Positions 1-8,726 of a DNA stretch of 64,000 nucleotides are shown here, piece by piece (positions within the stretch are counted from its first letter, which is position 1; each line of letters starts with the position of its first letter). The notes beneath the pieces were generated by a model. The model had not been told where the DNA came from and ran no database searches. It saw only the letters and a program-made list of their open reading frames with translations. Both the position numbers and the translations under genes were made by a program. Origin of the DNA: Saprospiraceae bacterium (GTDB lineage Bacteria > Bacteroidota > Bacteroidia > Chitinophagales > Saprospiraceae); contig JADKAE010000006.1 of assembly GCA_016715405.1 (NCBI GenBank), forward strand, positions 124,001-188,000. Direction: 5' to 3'.

Positions 1-1062
1 GAGGATACCACCGACGTATTCCAGTTGCTCGACGACGCCGAACAGGGCTTGTTTTCTATTGCCCAGCAAAATATGCGACGCAGCTACGAAAGCATTAGCT
101 CACTGGCTACCAAGGCCATCAAGCAGTTGGAGGAACTCAAAAACAAGGAACACGGGCTCACCGGTGTGCCCACCGGGTTTACCGAACTCGACCGCCTCAC
201 GTCGGGCTGGCAGCCTTCCGACCTCATTATTGTAGCAGCGCGCCCGGCGATGGGTAAAACCAGTTTCGTTTTGTCCATGGCACGCAATGCCGCTGTTGAT
301 TTTGGCAAGGGCGTTGCCCTGTTTTCGCTTGAAATGTCGGGTATTCAGCTGGCGCAACGCCTTATTTCTATGGAAGCCGAAATTTCGGGCAGCAAGATGC
401 GCCACGCCCAACTCGAAGAATACGAGTGGCAACAATTGCAAAGCGCGATCACCCGTATCGGCGAAGCGCCTATTTTTATCGACGATACGGCAGGTATTAA
501 TGTGTTCGAATTGCGCGCCAAATGCCGGCGCATGAAACTCCAGCACGACATTCAGCTCATCATCATCGATTACCTGCAGCTGATGAGCGGCGGGGCTGAC
601 AACCAGCGCGGCAACCGCGAACAGGAAGTCAGCGCCATTTCCCGCGCACTGAAAGGACTGGCCAAAGAACTCAACGTGCCCGTCATCGCCCTGTCGCAGC
701 TCAGCCGAGCCGTAGAAGTGCGCGGCGGCACCAAAAGGCCACAGTTGTCGGACCTCAGAGAATCGGGCTCAATAGAACAAGACGCTGATATTGTGTCGTT
801 TATATATAGGCCGGAATACTATGGGATAATGGAAGACGAGGAAGGCCATTCACTAAAAGGCGTGTCCGAAATTATCGTCGCCAAAAACCGCCACGGCGCC
901 GCCAAAAACGTCAAACTCCGATTTATTGAGGATTACGCCCGTTTCTCCGACCTCGATGATCCTAACTTCGACGATCTACCCGGCGATACCTTCGAAGGGC
1001 CCTACACCGGCGTGATTACCCGGCCTTCGAGAATGAATGAGGATGAGGATATTCCGTTTTGA
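1..1062 (+). CDS. dnaB: Replicative DNA helicase DnaB (C-terminal part, 5' end outside window)
   Basis: The reading frame is open from base 1, so the start lies upstream; about 353 C-terminal residues of a roughly 500-residue protein are present. DnaB is the hexameric ATP-dependent helicase that unwinds DNA at the replication fork. The RecA-like motor domain is visible, with a Walker A motif (ARPAMGKTSF), a Walker B region (IIIDYLQLM) and the DLRESGSIEQDAD segment typical of the family. It ends in an acidic tail (NEDEDIPF) common in Bacteroidota DnaB. No intein is visible. The stop codon lies inside the first unit of a short repeat array, and the next gene is convergent. The identification is secure. 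Confidence 0.97.
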   Translation, partial: EDTTDVFQLLDDAEQGLFSIAQQNMRRSYESISSLATKAIKQLEELKNKEHGLTGVPTGFTELDRLTSGWQPSDLIIVAARPAMGKTSFVLSMARNAAVDFGKGVALFSLEMSGIQLAQRLISMEAEISGSKMRHAQLEEYEWQQLQSAITRIGEAPIFIDDTAGINVFELRAKCRRMKLQHDIQLIIIDYLQLMSGGADNQRGNREQEVSAISRALKGLAKELNVPVIALSQLSRAVEVRGGTKRPQLSDLRESGSIEQDADIVSFIYRPEYYGIMEDEEGHSLKGVSEIIVAKNRHGAAKNVKLRFIEDYARFSDLDDPNFDDLPGDTFEGPYTGVITRPSRMNEDEDIPF

Positions 1063-1111
1063 TTTGCTGATGTGCTGATGTGCTGATTTGCTGATTTGCT
1101 GATTTGCTGAT
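1057..1111. repeat. 8-bp tandem repeat array (TTTGCTGA/TGTGCTGA), about six copies, starting at the dnaB stop
   Basis: Six successive octamers of the form T(T/G)TGCTGA follow the dnaB stop, and the TGA stop is itself part of the first unit. The array lies between two convergent genes and belongs to the window-wide class of short-period arrays. Confidence 0.85.
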
Positions 1112-1131
1112 TTTATTATTTATAAAAAAAT

Positions 1132-1165
1132 TATCAAGCATCAAGCATCAAACATCAACCATCAA
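1132..1165. repeat. 7-bp tandem repeat array (ATCAAGC/ATCAAAC/ATCAACC)
   Basis: Four to five degenerate heptamers occupy the other half of the dnaB/DUF502 spacer and reach the last codons of the minus-strand gene. Read on the minus strand the unit is close to TTGATGC/TTGATGT, the family seen again at 21621-21660. It is partly complementary to the octamer array at 1057-1111. Confidence 0.75.
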
Positions 1166-1601
1166 CTTTTGTCTTGAGAGTTGCCTGCCGGTACATGTCC
1201 TCAAACAGCAAAGAAGAACCGATGCCTACACCGATAACGGTGCGGATAGCATCTTCCGGTTTAACATTGAGGTACACCACCTGGTCTTCTCGTACGTGGA
1301 AAATAAACCCGTTGGTGGGGTTGGGCGCAGTGGGTACAAACACGGTGATCATGTTCGTATCGGGATGTTCATCCACTACAAAACCGGTCATGCGCGTAGG
1401 ATTGCTATACACATCTACCAGCACCACCTTACTAAAAGGCATGCGTTTGGCGCCGATCAATTGTTGCACGGTTTCGCTGACCAGCGAATAGAACGGCAGT
1501 TGCTTTAGCATATTTTCTTCGGCAAAAGCAAAAATCCGTTTGCCGAGATTAGTTTGAACCACCAGTCCCACCACAAAAAACAGGCCGATAACGAGTCCCA
1601 A
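1155..1601 (-). CDS. DUF502 family membrane protein, apparently truncated at the N-terminus
   Basis: About 148 residues match the C-terminal two thirds of DUF502 proteins. One hydrophobic segment (GLVIGLFFVVGLVVQT) is followed by the soluble part (FHVREDQVVYLNVKPEDAIRTV). Family members are usually near 200 residues and begin with another membrane segment. That part is missing: the frame closes with a stop at 1623-1625, no ATG is present, and only about 80 bases separate it from the divergent xseA. The start at 1601 is a TTG and is a guess. Either the gene is a decayed 5'-truncated remnant, or an indel hides a little more coding sequence; the full usual N-terminus does not fit without overlapping xseA. 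The function of the family is unknown. Confidence 0.6.
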   Translation of the reverse strand: MGLVIGLFFVVGLVVQTNLGKRIFAFAEENMLKQLPFYSLVSETVQQLIGAKRMPFSKVVLVDVYSNPTRMTGFVVDEHPDTNMITVFVPTAPNPTNGFIFHVREDQVVYLNVKPEDAIRTVIGVGIGSSLLFEDMYRQATLKTKVDG

Positions 1602-1684
1602 CGCAATTAGGTCGAGGATTGTTTATCTGATAAATGTCCCGGATATGTGGATCTCGGAAAAAAATATCTCTATAAAAGCGTATT

Positions 1685-2938
1685 TTGGTAGCCACAATAA
1701 TTTACAATTTCTTGCACACCTATTCCTTATACGACCTCAACGAATACATCCGCCGCGTATTAGCCCTCAACCTGGGTGATGCGTTGTGGGTGACCGGCGA
1801 AATTGCGCAGATCGGCCTGTCGCGAGGGCATTACTACATGGACTTGGTACAAAAATCGCCAGATGGGGATGAATTAGTGGCGCAATCGCAAGGGGTGCTT
1901 TGGCAGGCCCAATACCGGCAATTGCGGCGGCAGATGGGTCTCACCCTCGATGAGCTATTGACAGAGGGAATATCGGTACGCTTGAAAGTAAAGGTAGACT
2001 TCCACGAGCGTTTTGGGCTTAAATTATTCATCGAAGACATCGACCCCACATACACTTTCGGCCTTTTGCACCAACAGCGGCAGGAAGTCATCCGCAAATT
2101 ACAGTCGGCGGGATTATTCGAGAAAAATGCTTCCTTGGCGCTTCCGCCCGTCATCCAGCGCATAGCGGTATTTACGTCGGCAACTGCGGCGGGATACCAG
2201 GATTTCCTGGCGCACCTGCGCAGTAATCCATATGGTTATGCCATTTCCACCACCCTTTTTCAAGTAGCCGTTCAGGGCGCCCAGGTAGAAGCCGATATAG
2301 TAGCTGCGCTGCATCGATTGTCATTGCGCAGCCATGATTTTGATGTAGCGGTAGTCATCCGGGGTGGCGGTGCGCGCACCGATTTGGCGGCATTCGACCA
2401 ATACGCGCTAAATGTGGCAGCGGCTCACTGCCCTTTACCAATGTTGACCGGCATCGGCCACGAAACCGACGCCACTATTCTCGATTTGATAGCAGCCCGT
2501 TCGCTAAAGACGCCTACGGCTGTAGCCGATTTCATCATACAACACAACCTGCAATTCGAGCAAAACCTGCTGATTGCCGGGCAGATGATACAAAGACAGG
2601 CGCAAATGTACCTGCGCGATGCCGACCGCCGGCTCGTGCTTATCTCCCAGCAGGCTAAGCTCGGCGCCAGGCACCAGGTTACGCTGCAGCACCGGCTGCT
2701 GGACTACATAGCTCAAACGCTGCCCGCTCAAGCCCGCCGGCGCCTGCAAGATGCCGGTTTGCAACTTGACCAAATGGAGCGACTACGGCAGTCTTTAAGC
2801 GCAGAAACAGCTCTTCGTCGTGGATTCACTATCACCACGAGGGAAGGCCGTGCCGTTTGCGCTGCCGAGTTGCGTCCCGGCGACCGGTTGCTCACTCGTT
2901 TTGCCGACGGCGAAACGAACAGTACCGTAGACGAATAA
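1685..2938 (+). CDS. xseA: Exodeoxyribonuclease VII large subunit
   Basis: The product is a cytoplasmic subunit of the nuclease that degrades single-stranded DNA in both directions and trims DNA during repair. The N-terminal OB-fold region carries the family pattern (LNEYIRRVLALN, then ALWVTGEIAQI and SRGHYYMDL). The catalytic core has VIRGGGARTDLAAFD and TGIGHETDATILD. At about 417 residues it has family length. No ATG start fits: TTG at 1685 gives the longest form, while TTG at 1715 (giving HTYSLYDLNEY) matches the usual N-terminus better. A TATTTTG sequence just upstream resembles a promoter one base short of TAnnTTTG, which would favour the later start. xseB follows 40 bases downstream. 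Confidence 0.95.
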   Translation: MVATIIYNFLHTYSLYDLNEYIRRVLALNLGDALWVTGEIAQIGLSRGHYYMDLVQKSPDGDELVAQSQGVLWQAQYRQLRRQMGLTLDELLTEGISVRLKVKVDFHERFGLKLFIEDIDPTYTFGLLHQQRQEVIRKLQSAGLFEKNASLALPPVIQRIAVFTSATAAGYQDFLAHLRSNPYGYAISTTLFQVAVQGAQVEADIVAALHRLSLRSHDFDVAVVIRGGGARTDLAAFDQYALNVAAAHCPLPMLTGIGHETDATILDLIAARSLKTPTAVADFIIQHNLQFEQNLLIAGQMIQRQAQMYLRDADRRLVLISQQAKLGARHQVTLQHRLLDYIAQTLPAQARRRLQDAGLQLDQMERLRQSLSAETALRRGFTITTREGRAVCAAELRPGDRLLTRFADGETNSTVDE

Positions 2939-2978
2939 TGCCAAAAACGCTTAAATTGCACCGAAAATACGCACGTTT

Positions 2979-3176
2979 ATGAAGGCGCCATCTTATGAAT
3001 CGGCCATGCAGGAATTGCAACGCATCGTAGATGACATGCAGGAAGGCGCCGTGCCCATCGACGAGCTCGCGCTCAAAGCCGCAAAAGCCGCCGAGCTTAT
3101 TGCCTATTGCAGAAACAAGCTCAGAGCTATAGAATCAGAAATTCAACAAATTGACGCGCAAGAAAACGAAGTATGA
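2979..3176 (+). CDS. xseB: Exodeoxyribonuclease VII small subunit
   Basis: This 65-residue, mostly helical protein has the XseB pattern: SYESAMQELQRIVDDMQEG, then ELALKAAKAAELIAYCRNKL. XseB binds the XseA coiled coil and is needed for a controlled, active nuclease. Its place directly after xseA and its normal length support the call. The TerC-like gene follows 45 bases on, so the pair may head a longer plus-strand operon. Confidence 0.93.
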   Translation: MKAPSYESAMQELQRIVDDMQEGAVPIDELALKAAKAAELIAYCRNKLRAIESEIQQIDAQENEV

Positions 3177-3221
3177 CAACAGCTTTTTTCGTAACATTGC
3201 GCACGAAAAAACAACATAGAT

Positions 3222-4065
3222 ATGGACTTTGTAATGCCCGATTTTGCCAGTGCTGCCGTGTGGATGAGCCTGATCACCCTCACCTTCCTTGAAATAGTGC
3301 TCGGCATTGACAACATCATTTTCATCTCTATTACCGCCGGCAAACTCAAAGGCGAAGAACAAAAAAGCCACGCAATTGGGGCTCAAACTGGCCATGATTC
3401 TGCGTATCATCCTGCTTTTAGGGGTATCGGTGTTAGTGGCTATGAAAGAACCCATCTTTGAATTAAAGTATAGTTGGCTACACGCCGCCTTTTCGGGGCA
3501 AAGCCTCATACTCATTGCGGGGGGGCTTTTCCTTTTGTATAAAAGTACCACCGAAATACACCACAAACTGGAAGGCACCGATCTGCCTGCCGGCCAGGAG
3601 AAAAAAGCGAAAGCATCTTTGACAAATGTGATCATCCAGATTACCATCATCAACCTGGTTTTTTCTATTGACTCCATTCTTACGGCCATCGGTATGACGG
3701 GTGGATTAGAAGGAGCGCTTATTATCATGATAATTGCAGTAATTATTTCTGTATTGATCATGATGATGTTTGCCACACCTGTGGGCAATTTTGTCAACCA
3801 GCACCCTACCATACAAATGTTGGGACTCGCCTTTTTGATCCTTATCGGGTTTATGCTGATCGCGGAGGGCGCTCACCTGGCGCATCTTACCATTGCCGAA
3901 TCGTCGGTGGGTGCGGTACCCAAAGGTTATCTCTATTTTGCCATCGCCTTTTCACTTTTTGTAGAAGTGCTCAACATGCGCTTGCGCCGTCACGTCAAGC
4001 CTGTACAGTTGCATGGCGTTCAAAAAGAAGCGGTTAAAGAAGGTATTCTCGAAAAACAGGTATAA
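3222..4065 (+). CDS. TerC family integral membrane protein (frame broken at 3361-3366)
   Basis: The first 47 or so residues contain the TerC hallmark (LTFLEIVLGIDNIIFIS), in which acidic residues sit inside a membrane helix. The rest of the protein, with several further membrane segments and the second hallmark INLVFSIDSILTAIGM, lies in the +1 frame and ends at 4065. Removing one A from the A6 run at 3361-3366 joins the two parts as GEEQKATQLGLKLA, which restores a normal TerC protein of about 280 residues. TerC/Alx/YkoY proteins act in metal (often manganese) export and tellurite tolerance; the substrate here is unknown. The break is probably a sequencing error. Confidence 0.88.
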
Positions 4066-4074
4066 AACAAGTTT

Positions 4075-5169
4075 ATGCCCATTAAAGTATTGGTTATCAG
4101 TTCTTACAACGACGCCTATAATGCCGTGCGGCCCGAAGGAGAGTTGTTTATCGGCCTGCACCGGGCCGGCGTCGAAGTAGAGGTGATGACCCAGGGAAAT
4201 GCCGAATACGCCGGGCGTTTCCGGGAAGCGGGCATAAAAGTATACGATTTTCATCCTAAAAAAACCTGGGATCCTGCTGCGGTACGCTATATCAGGCGCA
4301 TATTGAAAGAAGGCAAACACGACATACTGCATTTATTCAACAAAAAAGCAGTCGTCAACGGCGTAAGAGCAGCCCGGGGATTACCGGTTAAAGTAGTCAC
4401 TTATCGGGGGTTTACAGGGCATTTGAACTGGTACGATCCTTCGGTATATCTCACGCATTTCCATCCGAGGGTAGACAAAATCACTTGCCTGGCCGATTCG
4501 GTGCGCGACCACGTGAGAAGCAATCTGTTGTTCCGGCCTGCCGAATTTGCCGTTACCGTCAATAAAGGTCACGATTTATCGTGGTACGAACACATCAAAC
4601 CTGCCGACCTCAGCGAATTTCATCTGCCTGCCGGGGCCATGGTAGTGAGTTGCGTGGCCAATGCGCGCCCCATGAAAGGCATTCGCTACCTCATCGAAGC
4701 TACGCACTTCCTGCCGCCAGATGCGCCCATACACTTCCTGCTCATCGGCAACGGCATGGATACTTTTAGCGATCAGATAGAAAAAAGCCCTTACCACGAC
4801 CGCATCCACCTGGCCGGTTTCCGCCGCAATGCGCTCGAAATAGTAGCGGCCTGCGATGCTTCCGTGCTGCCGTCCATCAAAGGAGAAGCCACGCCGAAAG
4901 CAGCCCTGGAAGCCCTGTTTCTGGGCAAACCGCTCGTTTTCACTTCTATAGCCGGCAATAAAAACATGGCTATTCACGGTGAAACGGCTTACGTAGCGCC
5001 TCCCTGCGACCCCAAGGCATTGGCCGAAGGATTGTGGTGGATGTGGCAACACCCGGAAGAACGCCGGCGATTGGGCGAAAACGGCCGCCAATATATATCT
5101 ACCCATTTTTCTGTGGCCAGGTCGGTTCAAGAGATGAAAGCCGTGTATACGTCTCTTTGTCACCCTTAA
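4075..5169 (+). CDS. Glycosyltransferase family 4 protein
   Basis: This 364-residue protein has the GT-B layout. The N-terminal half starts with a Rossmann strand (IKVLVISSYNDAYNAV). The C-terminal half has the nucleotide-sugar binding region (VANARPMKGIRYLIEA, then GNGMDTF) and the GT4 acidic motif region (VLPSIKGEATPKAALEALFLGKPLV), in which an ExxxxxxxE-like pattern contacts the donor. The second Glu position appears as GEATPKAALEAL. It probably transfers a sugar onto a glycan or lipid at the cytoplasmic side of the membrane; donor and acceptor cannot be read from sequence. It lies 10 bases after the TerC-like gene and 12 before the ApbE-like gene. Confidence 0.9.
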   Translation: MPIKVLVISSYNDAYNAVRPEGELFIGLHRAGVEVEVMTQGNAEYAGRFREAGIKVYDFHPKKTWDPAAVRYIRRILKEGKHDILHLFNKKAVVNGVRAARGLPVKVVTYRGFTGHLNWYDPSVYLTHFHPRVDKITCLADSVRDHVRSNLLFRPAEFAVTVNKGHDLSWYEHIKPADLSEFHLPAGAMVVSCVANARPMKGIRYLIEATHFLPPDAPIHFLLIGNGMDTFSDQIEKSPYHDRIHLAGFRRNALEIVAACDASVLPSIKGEATPKAALEALFLGKPLVFTSIAGNKNMAIHGETAYVAPPCDPKALAEGLWWMWQHPEERRRLGENGRQYISTHFSVARSVQEMKAVYTSLCHP

Positions 5170-5180
5170 AAGTAACGCGC

Positions 5181-6242
5181 ATGTCTAAATATCTGATACC
5201 AGCCGTATGTGCTATGGCCCTGCTATTTGGCGCCTGCCGGCGCGAAGAAAAACCACAGGGCAACGACTATCGGGTCATTGAAGGCAAAACGATGGGTACC
5301 TATTGGCGGGTCACATATACCGATAGTTTGCTGCGCAATTTCCAGCAAGATATCGACCAATTGCTGGTTGATATCAACATGGATATTTCTACATATATTG
5401 ATTCCTCTACCGTGTCTCGTTTCAACCTGGCTACCGATACTATTCACCTCGACGAAAATCGCAACCGGCACTTCTTGTCCAATTTCAACATGGGCCGAGA
5501 GGCATTTGAAGAATCCGGCGGCAGTTTCGACCTTACCATCATGCCCCTGGTTAACTATTGGGGTTTTGGCTATACTTCCAAAAAGCCGGTAACCGCCGTA
5601 GATAGTCTGGTCATTGATTCGTTGATGCAATTTGTGGGAATGGATAAAGTATCGTTGCACAAGCAACCCGACGGCGTATGGGTACTCACTAAAACGCTAC
5701 CCGGCGTACAACTCGATTTCGGAGGCACCGGGCAGGGATATGGCGTTGACGCCATCAGTGAGCTGCTCGAGGGGCGCGGAATAAGCCATTATCTGGTTGA
5801 TATCGGCGGCGAACAGCGAAGCAGCGGCCAAAGCCCCCGCGGCGACGACTGGCGTGTGGGCATCAACGTTCCCAAAGAAGATTCCGGTGAGCGCGATATA
5901 CAAGTGGCCGTGCCCTTGCGCCGGCAAGCCGTCTCCACTTCGGGCAACTATCGCAATTATTACGAAGTAAAAGGCGTTAAATATAGCCATACCATTCAGC
6001 CCCATACTGGTTATCCGGAGCGGAATACGCTGTTGAGCGCATCGGTCTTTTCGGCAACCTGCCTCAAAGCCGACGCCTACGCCACCGCTTTTATGGTTTT
6101 GGGGCTGGATAAAGCATACGAACTGGCTGAACGCCTGCCCGATATAGAAGCCTATTTCATTTTTAGCAATCCTCAGGGTGATATGCAAGTAAGATATACC
6201 GACGGATTGCGAGAGTGGATGCAACAAACCGAAGTAAAATAA
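5181..6242 (+). CDS. apbE: ApbE-like FAD:protein FMN transferase, lipoprotein
   Basis: About 353 residues beginning with a lipoprotein signal (hydrophobic run ending LFGAC, lipidated Cys at residue 19). The start at 5181 is chosen because it gives this signal; the frame is open further upstream. ApbE enzymes attach FMN to threonine residues of exported flavoproteins such as RnfG/NqrC, using FAD and Mg2+. The family start (VIEGKTMGTYWRVTY) is present. Two usually strict motifs differ: the usual AKGYAVD reads GTGQGYGVD, and the usual HIIDPRTG reads HTIQPHTGYP. The Lys/Asp positions are therefore Gln, so catalytic competence is uncertain. No partner flavoprotein with the flavinylation site is visible nearby. 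Confidence 0.88.
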   Translation: MSKYLIPAVCAMALLFGACRREEKPQGNDYRVIEGKTMGTYWRVTYTDSLLRNFQQDIDQLLVDINMDISTYIDSSTVSRFNLATDTIHLDENRNRHFLSNFNMGREAFEESGGSFDLTIMPLVNYWGFGYTSKKPVTAVDSLVIDSLMQFVGMDKVSLHKQPDGVWVLTKTLPGVQLDFGGTGQGYGVDAISELLEGRGISHYLVDIGGEQRSSGQSPRGDDWRVGINVPKEDSGERDIQVAVPLRRQAVSTSGNYRNYYEVKGVKYSHTIQPHTGYPERNTLLSASVFSATCLKADAYATAFMVLGLDKAYELAERLPDIEAYFIFSNPQGDMQVRYTDGLREWMQQTEVK

Positions 6243-6254
6243 ACCCATTTTATC

Positions 6255-7076
6255 ATGAAATTAACACTAGATCGCGATCTCTGTTTCCTGGATCTGGAGA
6301 CCACCGGGCTTAGCATAGTGCGCGACCGCATCCTCCAAATTGCCATCATCAAGTATTTTGCCAGTGGCAAGCCCCCCGAAGAACTCTCCATGCTGATCAA
6401 CCCCGGCATACCTATTTCAGAAGAGTCGATGCAAATACACGGCATCTCACCAAAAGACGTGGCCAATAAACCGACTTTTCAGCAAGTAGCGCAAAAAATA
6501 TACGACTTTATCGGCCAGTCCGACCTGGCAGGCTACAACTCTATGCGGTTCGACATCCCTCTGCTGATGGAAGAATTTGCCCGCGTCGGCATCGAATTTG
6601 ACATCACCCGCAGGCGCGCTATCGATGTACAGCGCATCTTTTACAAAATGGAACCCCGAACCTTAAAAGCTGCGCTCAAGTTTTATTGTGAGAAAGAATT
6701 GGAAGACGCCCACGACGCGCTCGCCGACGTGCGCGCTACCATAGAAGTCTTTAACGGCCAGTTGGAAAAATATGAGGGCGCCGATTATTTCGATGATGAC
6801 GGGCAAGTGATACCATCGCCGATTGTACCCCAGGTGCAGGCTTTACACGAATTTACCAACGATACTCGATTTCTCGATGCCACCCAGAAATTTCGGCTCG
6901 ACCAAAATGGCGTGGCCGTTTTTAATTTTGGCAAATACATGGGCCAGCCCGTAGCGGAAACGCTGGTAAAAGACAAACAATATTATCACTGGATACTCAC
7001 CAAAGAATTTACATCACAAGTGAAACAGCTCGTCAAAAAGCTGGTCAAAGATTATGAACGCGAAACACGTGAATAA
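6255..7076 (+). CDS. DnaQ-family 3'-5' exonuclease with exonuclease X-like C-terminal region
   Basis: A 273-residue cytoplasmic protein with the DEDDh exonuclease motifs: DLETTG near residue 11, the central NSMRFDIPLL, and HDALADVRAT near residue 155. These acidic residues and the His bind two metal ions and cleave DNA 3' to 5'. The C-terminal part (FNFGKYMGQPVAETLVKD, then YYHWILTKEF) matches the small domain found at the end of exonuclease X-like proteins. It may proofread or process DNA ends. It follows apbE by 12 bases, and its end overlaps the next gene's start by 23 bases. Confidence 0.9.
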   Translation: MKLTLDRDLCFLDLETTGLSIVRDRILQIAIIKYFASGKPPEELSMLINPGIPISEESMQIHGISPKDVANKPTFQQVAQKIYDFIGQSDLAGYNSMRFDIPLLMEEFARVGIEFDITRRRAIDVQRIFYKMEPRTLKAALKFYCEKELEDAHDALADVRATIEVFNGQLEKYEGADYFDDDGQVIPSPIVPQVQALHEFTNDTRFLDATQKFRLDQNGVAVFNFGKYMGQPVAETLVKDKQYYHWILTKEFTSQVKQLVKKLVKDYERETRE

Positions 7077-7938
7077 GCGGTGGCCATGGGCGGCGCTGGT
7101 GCTTGCTCTCGCACTCACGGCTTGCTACGAACCCAAAGAAGGCTGTCTCGACGTGGGCGCCACCAATTTCAATCTCGACGCCGACAAAGCCTGTACGGGT
7201 TGCTGCGTGTACCCCTCGCTTAAACTCACTCTGCAGCACCGCATGGTATATGGCGATACTAGCGTCAATCTCGTTTTTCTCGACTCCGTTTACTACGACG
7301 AAGGCGGCAATCCCTTTCGACTCTCCAGCATTCGCTTTTATCTGAGCAACCTGCAATTGGTGCGAGCCGACGGCACTGCGGTGGGTATCGAAGAGACCGT
7401 GCCGGTAACGGTGGTACTCCCCGACAACAGTACAGAAATGATTACCGTCGAAGATAATTTTTTATTGGTCAATGCGGGTTTTACCCCCAGCCTGACGGTA
7501 GGAACATTTAAACAAGATGGTGGATTTACAAAAATCCGGTTCACCCTTGGCATCGAAGGGCAAGTCAACAGGGCCGATCCCACGGCTTTTGCCGACGATC
7601 ACCCGCTGGCGCCACAAGACGACCCCATGCACTGGAGCATCGATTCGGGTTATGTATTCAACCAATTTCGCTTTTTGCGCGATACCACCGCCGCCGATAC
7701 GATCCCCGCGGTAGTAGAATTCGGCATGCCCGCTCAACTACGCACGGTTGAACTGGACATTCCGGCGGGTTATATCGTCACAGAAGGGTTTAGCACTGCT
7801 ATCACTCTCCGCATCGACTACCGGCAGTGGCTGGCCGGCATCAGCAATATCAAAACGGCTACATTGTCCGAATTGGCGGAAATAATTGTCAATAACGTGC
7901 CACAATCCTTTTCCGTCATTGACATCAAAAAAAGCTAG
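7054..7938 (+). CDS. MbnP-like lipoprotein 1
   Basis: A 294-residue exported protein with a lipobox (LALALTAC, lipidated Cys24) followed by a Cys-rich stretch (GCLDVGATNFN...CTGCC). The central region resembles MbnP family proteins: FRLSSIRFYLSNLQLV, FTLGIEG, then HPL...MHWSIDSGYVF with Trp194. MbnP proteins are periplasmic copper-binding proteins, and in the methanotroph system a di-haem partner (MbnH) converts one Trp to kynurenine. Two MauG/MbnH-type peroxidase genes lie just downstream, which supports the family call. Whether this Trp is modified here is inference. A similar but distinct second copy follows 26 bases on. Confidence 0.8.
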   Translation: MNAKHVNKRWPWAALVLALALTACYEPKEGCLDVGATNFNLDADKACTGCCVYPSLKLTLQHRMVYGDTSVNLVFLDSVYYDEGGNPFRLSSIRFYLSNLQLVRADGTAVGIEETVPVTVVLPDNSTEMITVEDNFLLVNAGFTPSLTVGTFKQDGGFTKIRFTLGIEGQVNRADPTAFADDHPLAPQDDPMHWSIDSGYVFNQFRFLRDTTAADTIPAVVEFGMPAQLRTVELDIPAGYIVTEGFSTAITLRIDYRQWLAGISNIKTATLSELAEIIVNNVPQSFSVIDIKKS

Positions 7939-7964
7939 GCGTAACTTGCAGAAAAAAGCAACGC

Positions 7965-8726
7965 ATGAAAAACATATTATGGCTGGGGGCAATCCTCCTC
8001 TTAATCGCCGCTTCTTGTAAAGATAACGACGATAAAAACGGACAAGTAGACCTCACCTTCAAAAGTACCTTTGACACAGCCCCGCTGGTCATGTACGACG
8101 AGCAATACGCTTATTATGACAATCTAAATCTCAAATTCCAGCTTTTTCAATTTTATCTTACTGACGTAGTACTGGTACCCGACGATGCGACTAGCACCAC
8201 AACCGTGCCGCATACAGAGATTGCATTAATCAGCTATAAAGACGTGCTCGGCCAGGCAGCAGCGCTACAGGGTATCACCATCAGCGCCAATAAAATACCC
8301 GCCGGCAAATACAAAGCCGTGCGATTCGGCCTTGGTGTGGCGCCTCGCTTTAATGCCACCAACCCCGGCAATTATACGCCTCCCCACCCCCTGGATGACC
8401 ACTACTGGTCGTCCATGCTGGGATATGTATTTATGAAAATAGAAGGCAACGCCGACAACGACGGCGACGGGTTGTTTAACGACAAGTTAACCTTCCACAT
8501 TGGCGCCAACAGCCTTTATCGCACTATGGAATTTCCGGTATCCCTTGAGGTGAAAGAAGGCCAGTCATCGACCATCAATTTTGGAATAGATTTGAAACGC
8601 GTCATGGCCGTCAGCGCAAGCGATTTCCTCGATGTGCGGACTGTTACGCAAGACCACACCACGAACCCCGAGATTTACAATTACCTGTACGATAATCTGG
8701 AACAGGCCGTGCAAATTAAGCAATGA
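7965..8726 (+). CDS. MbnP-like lipoprotein 2
   Basis: A 253-residue exported protein with a lipobox (LLLIAASC, lipidated Cys18) and the same domain as its upstream neighbour: NLKFQLFQFYLTDVVLV, VRFGLGVAP, then HPLDDHYWSSMLGYVFMKIEG with Trp148 aligned to Trp194 of copy 1. It contains an Asp-rich stretch (GNADNDGDGLFNDK) that could bind calcium. It is the better match to MbnP. Its stop overlaps the start of the first peroxidase gene in an ATGA arrangement, so the two are probably translationally coupled, consistent with a protein and its modifying enzyme. Confidence 0.85.
   Translation: MKNILWLGAILLLIAASCKDNDDKNGQVDLTFKSTFDTAPLVMYDEQYAYYDNLNLKFQLFQFYLTDVVLVPDDATSTTTVPHTEIALISYKDVLGQAAALQGITISANKIPAGKYKAVRFGLGVAPRFNATNPGNYTPPHPLDDHYWSSMLGYVFMKIEGNADNDGDGLFNDKLTFHIGANSLYRTMEFPVSLEVKEGQSSTINFGIDLKRVMAVSASDFLDVRTVTQDHTTNPEIYNYLYDNLEQAVQIKQ

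Noticed and set aside
3361..3367. Programmed -1 frameshift at A-rich AAAAAAG in the TerC-like gene
   Set aside because: The downstream frame needs a +1 (or -2) shift, not -1, and many other genes show similar homopolymer indels, so an error is the simpler explanation.
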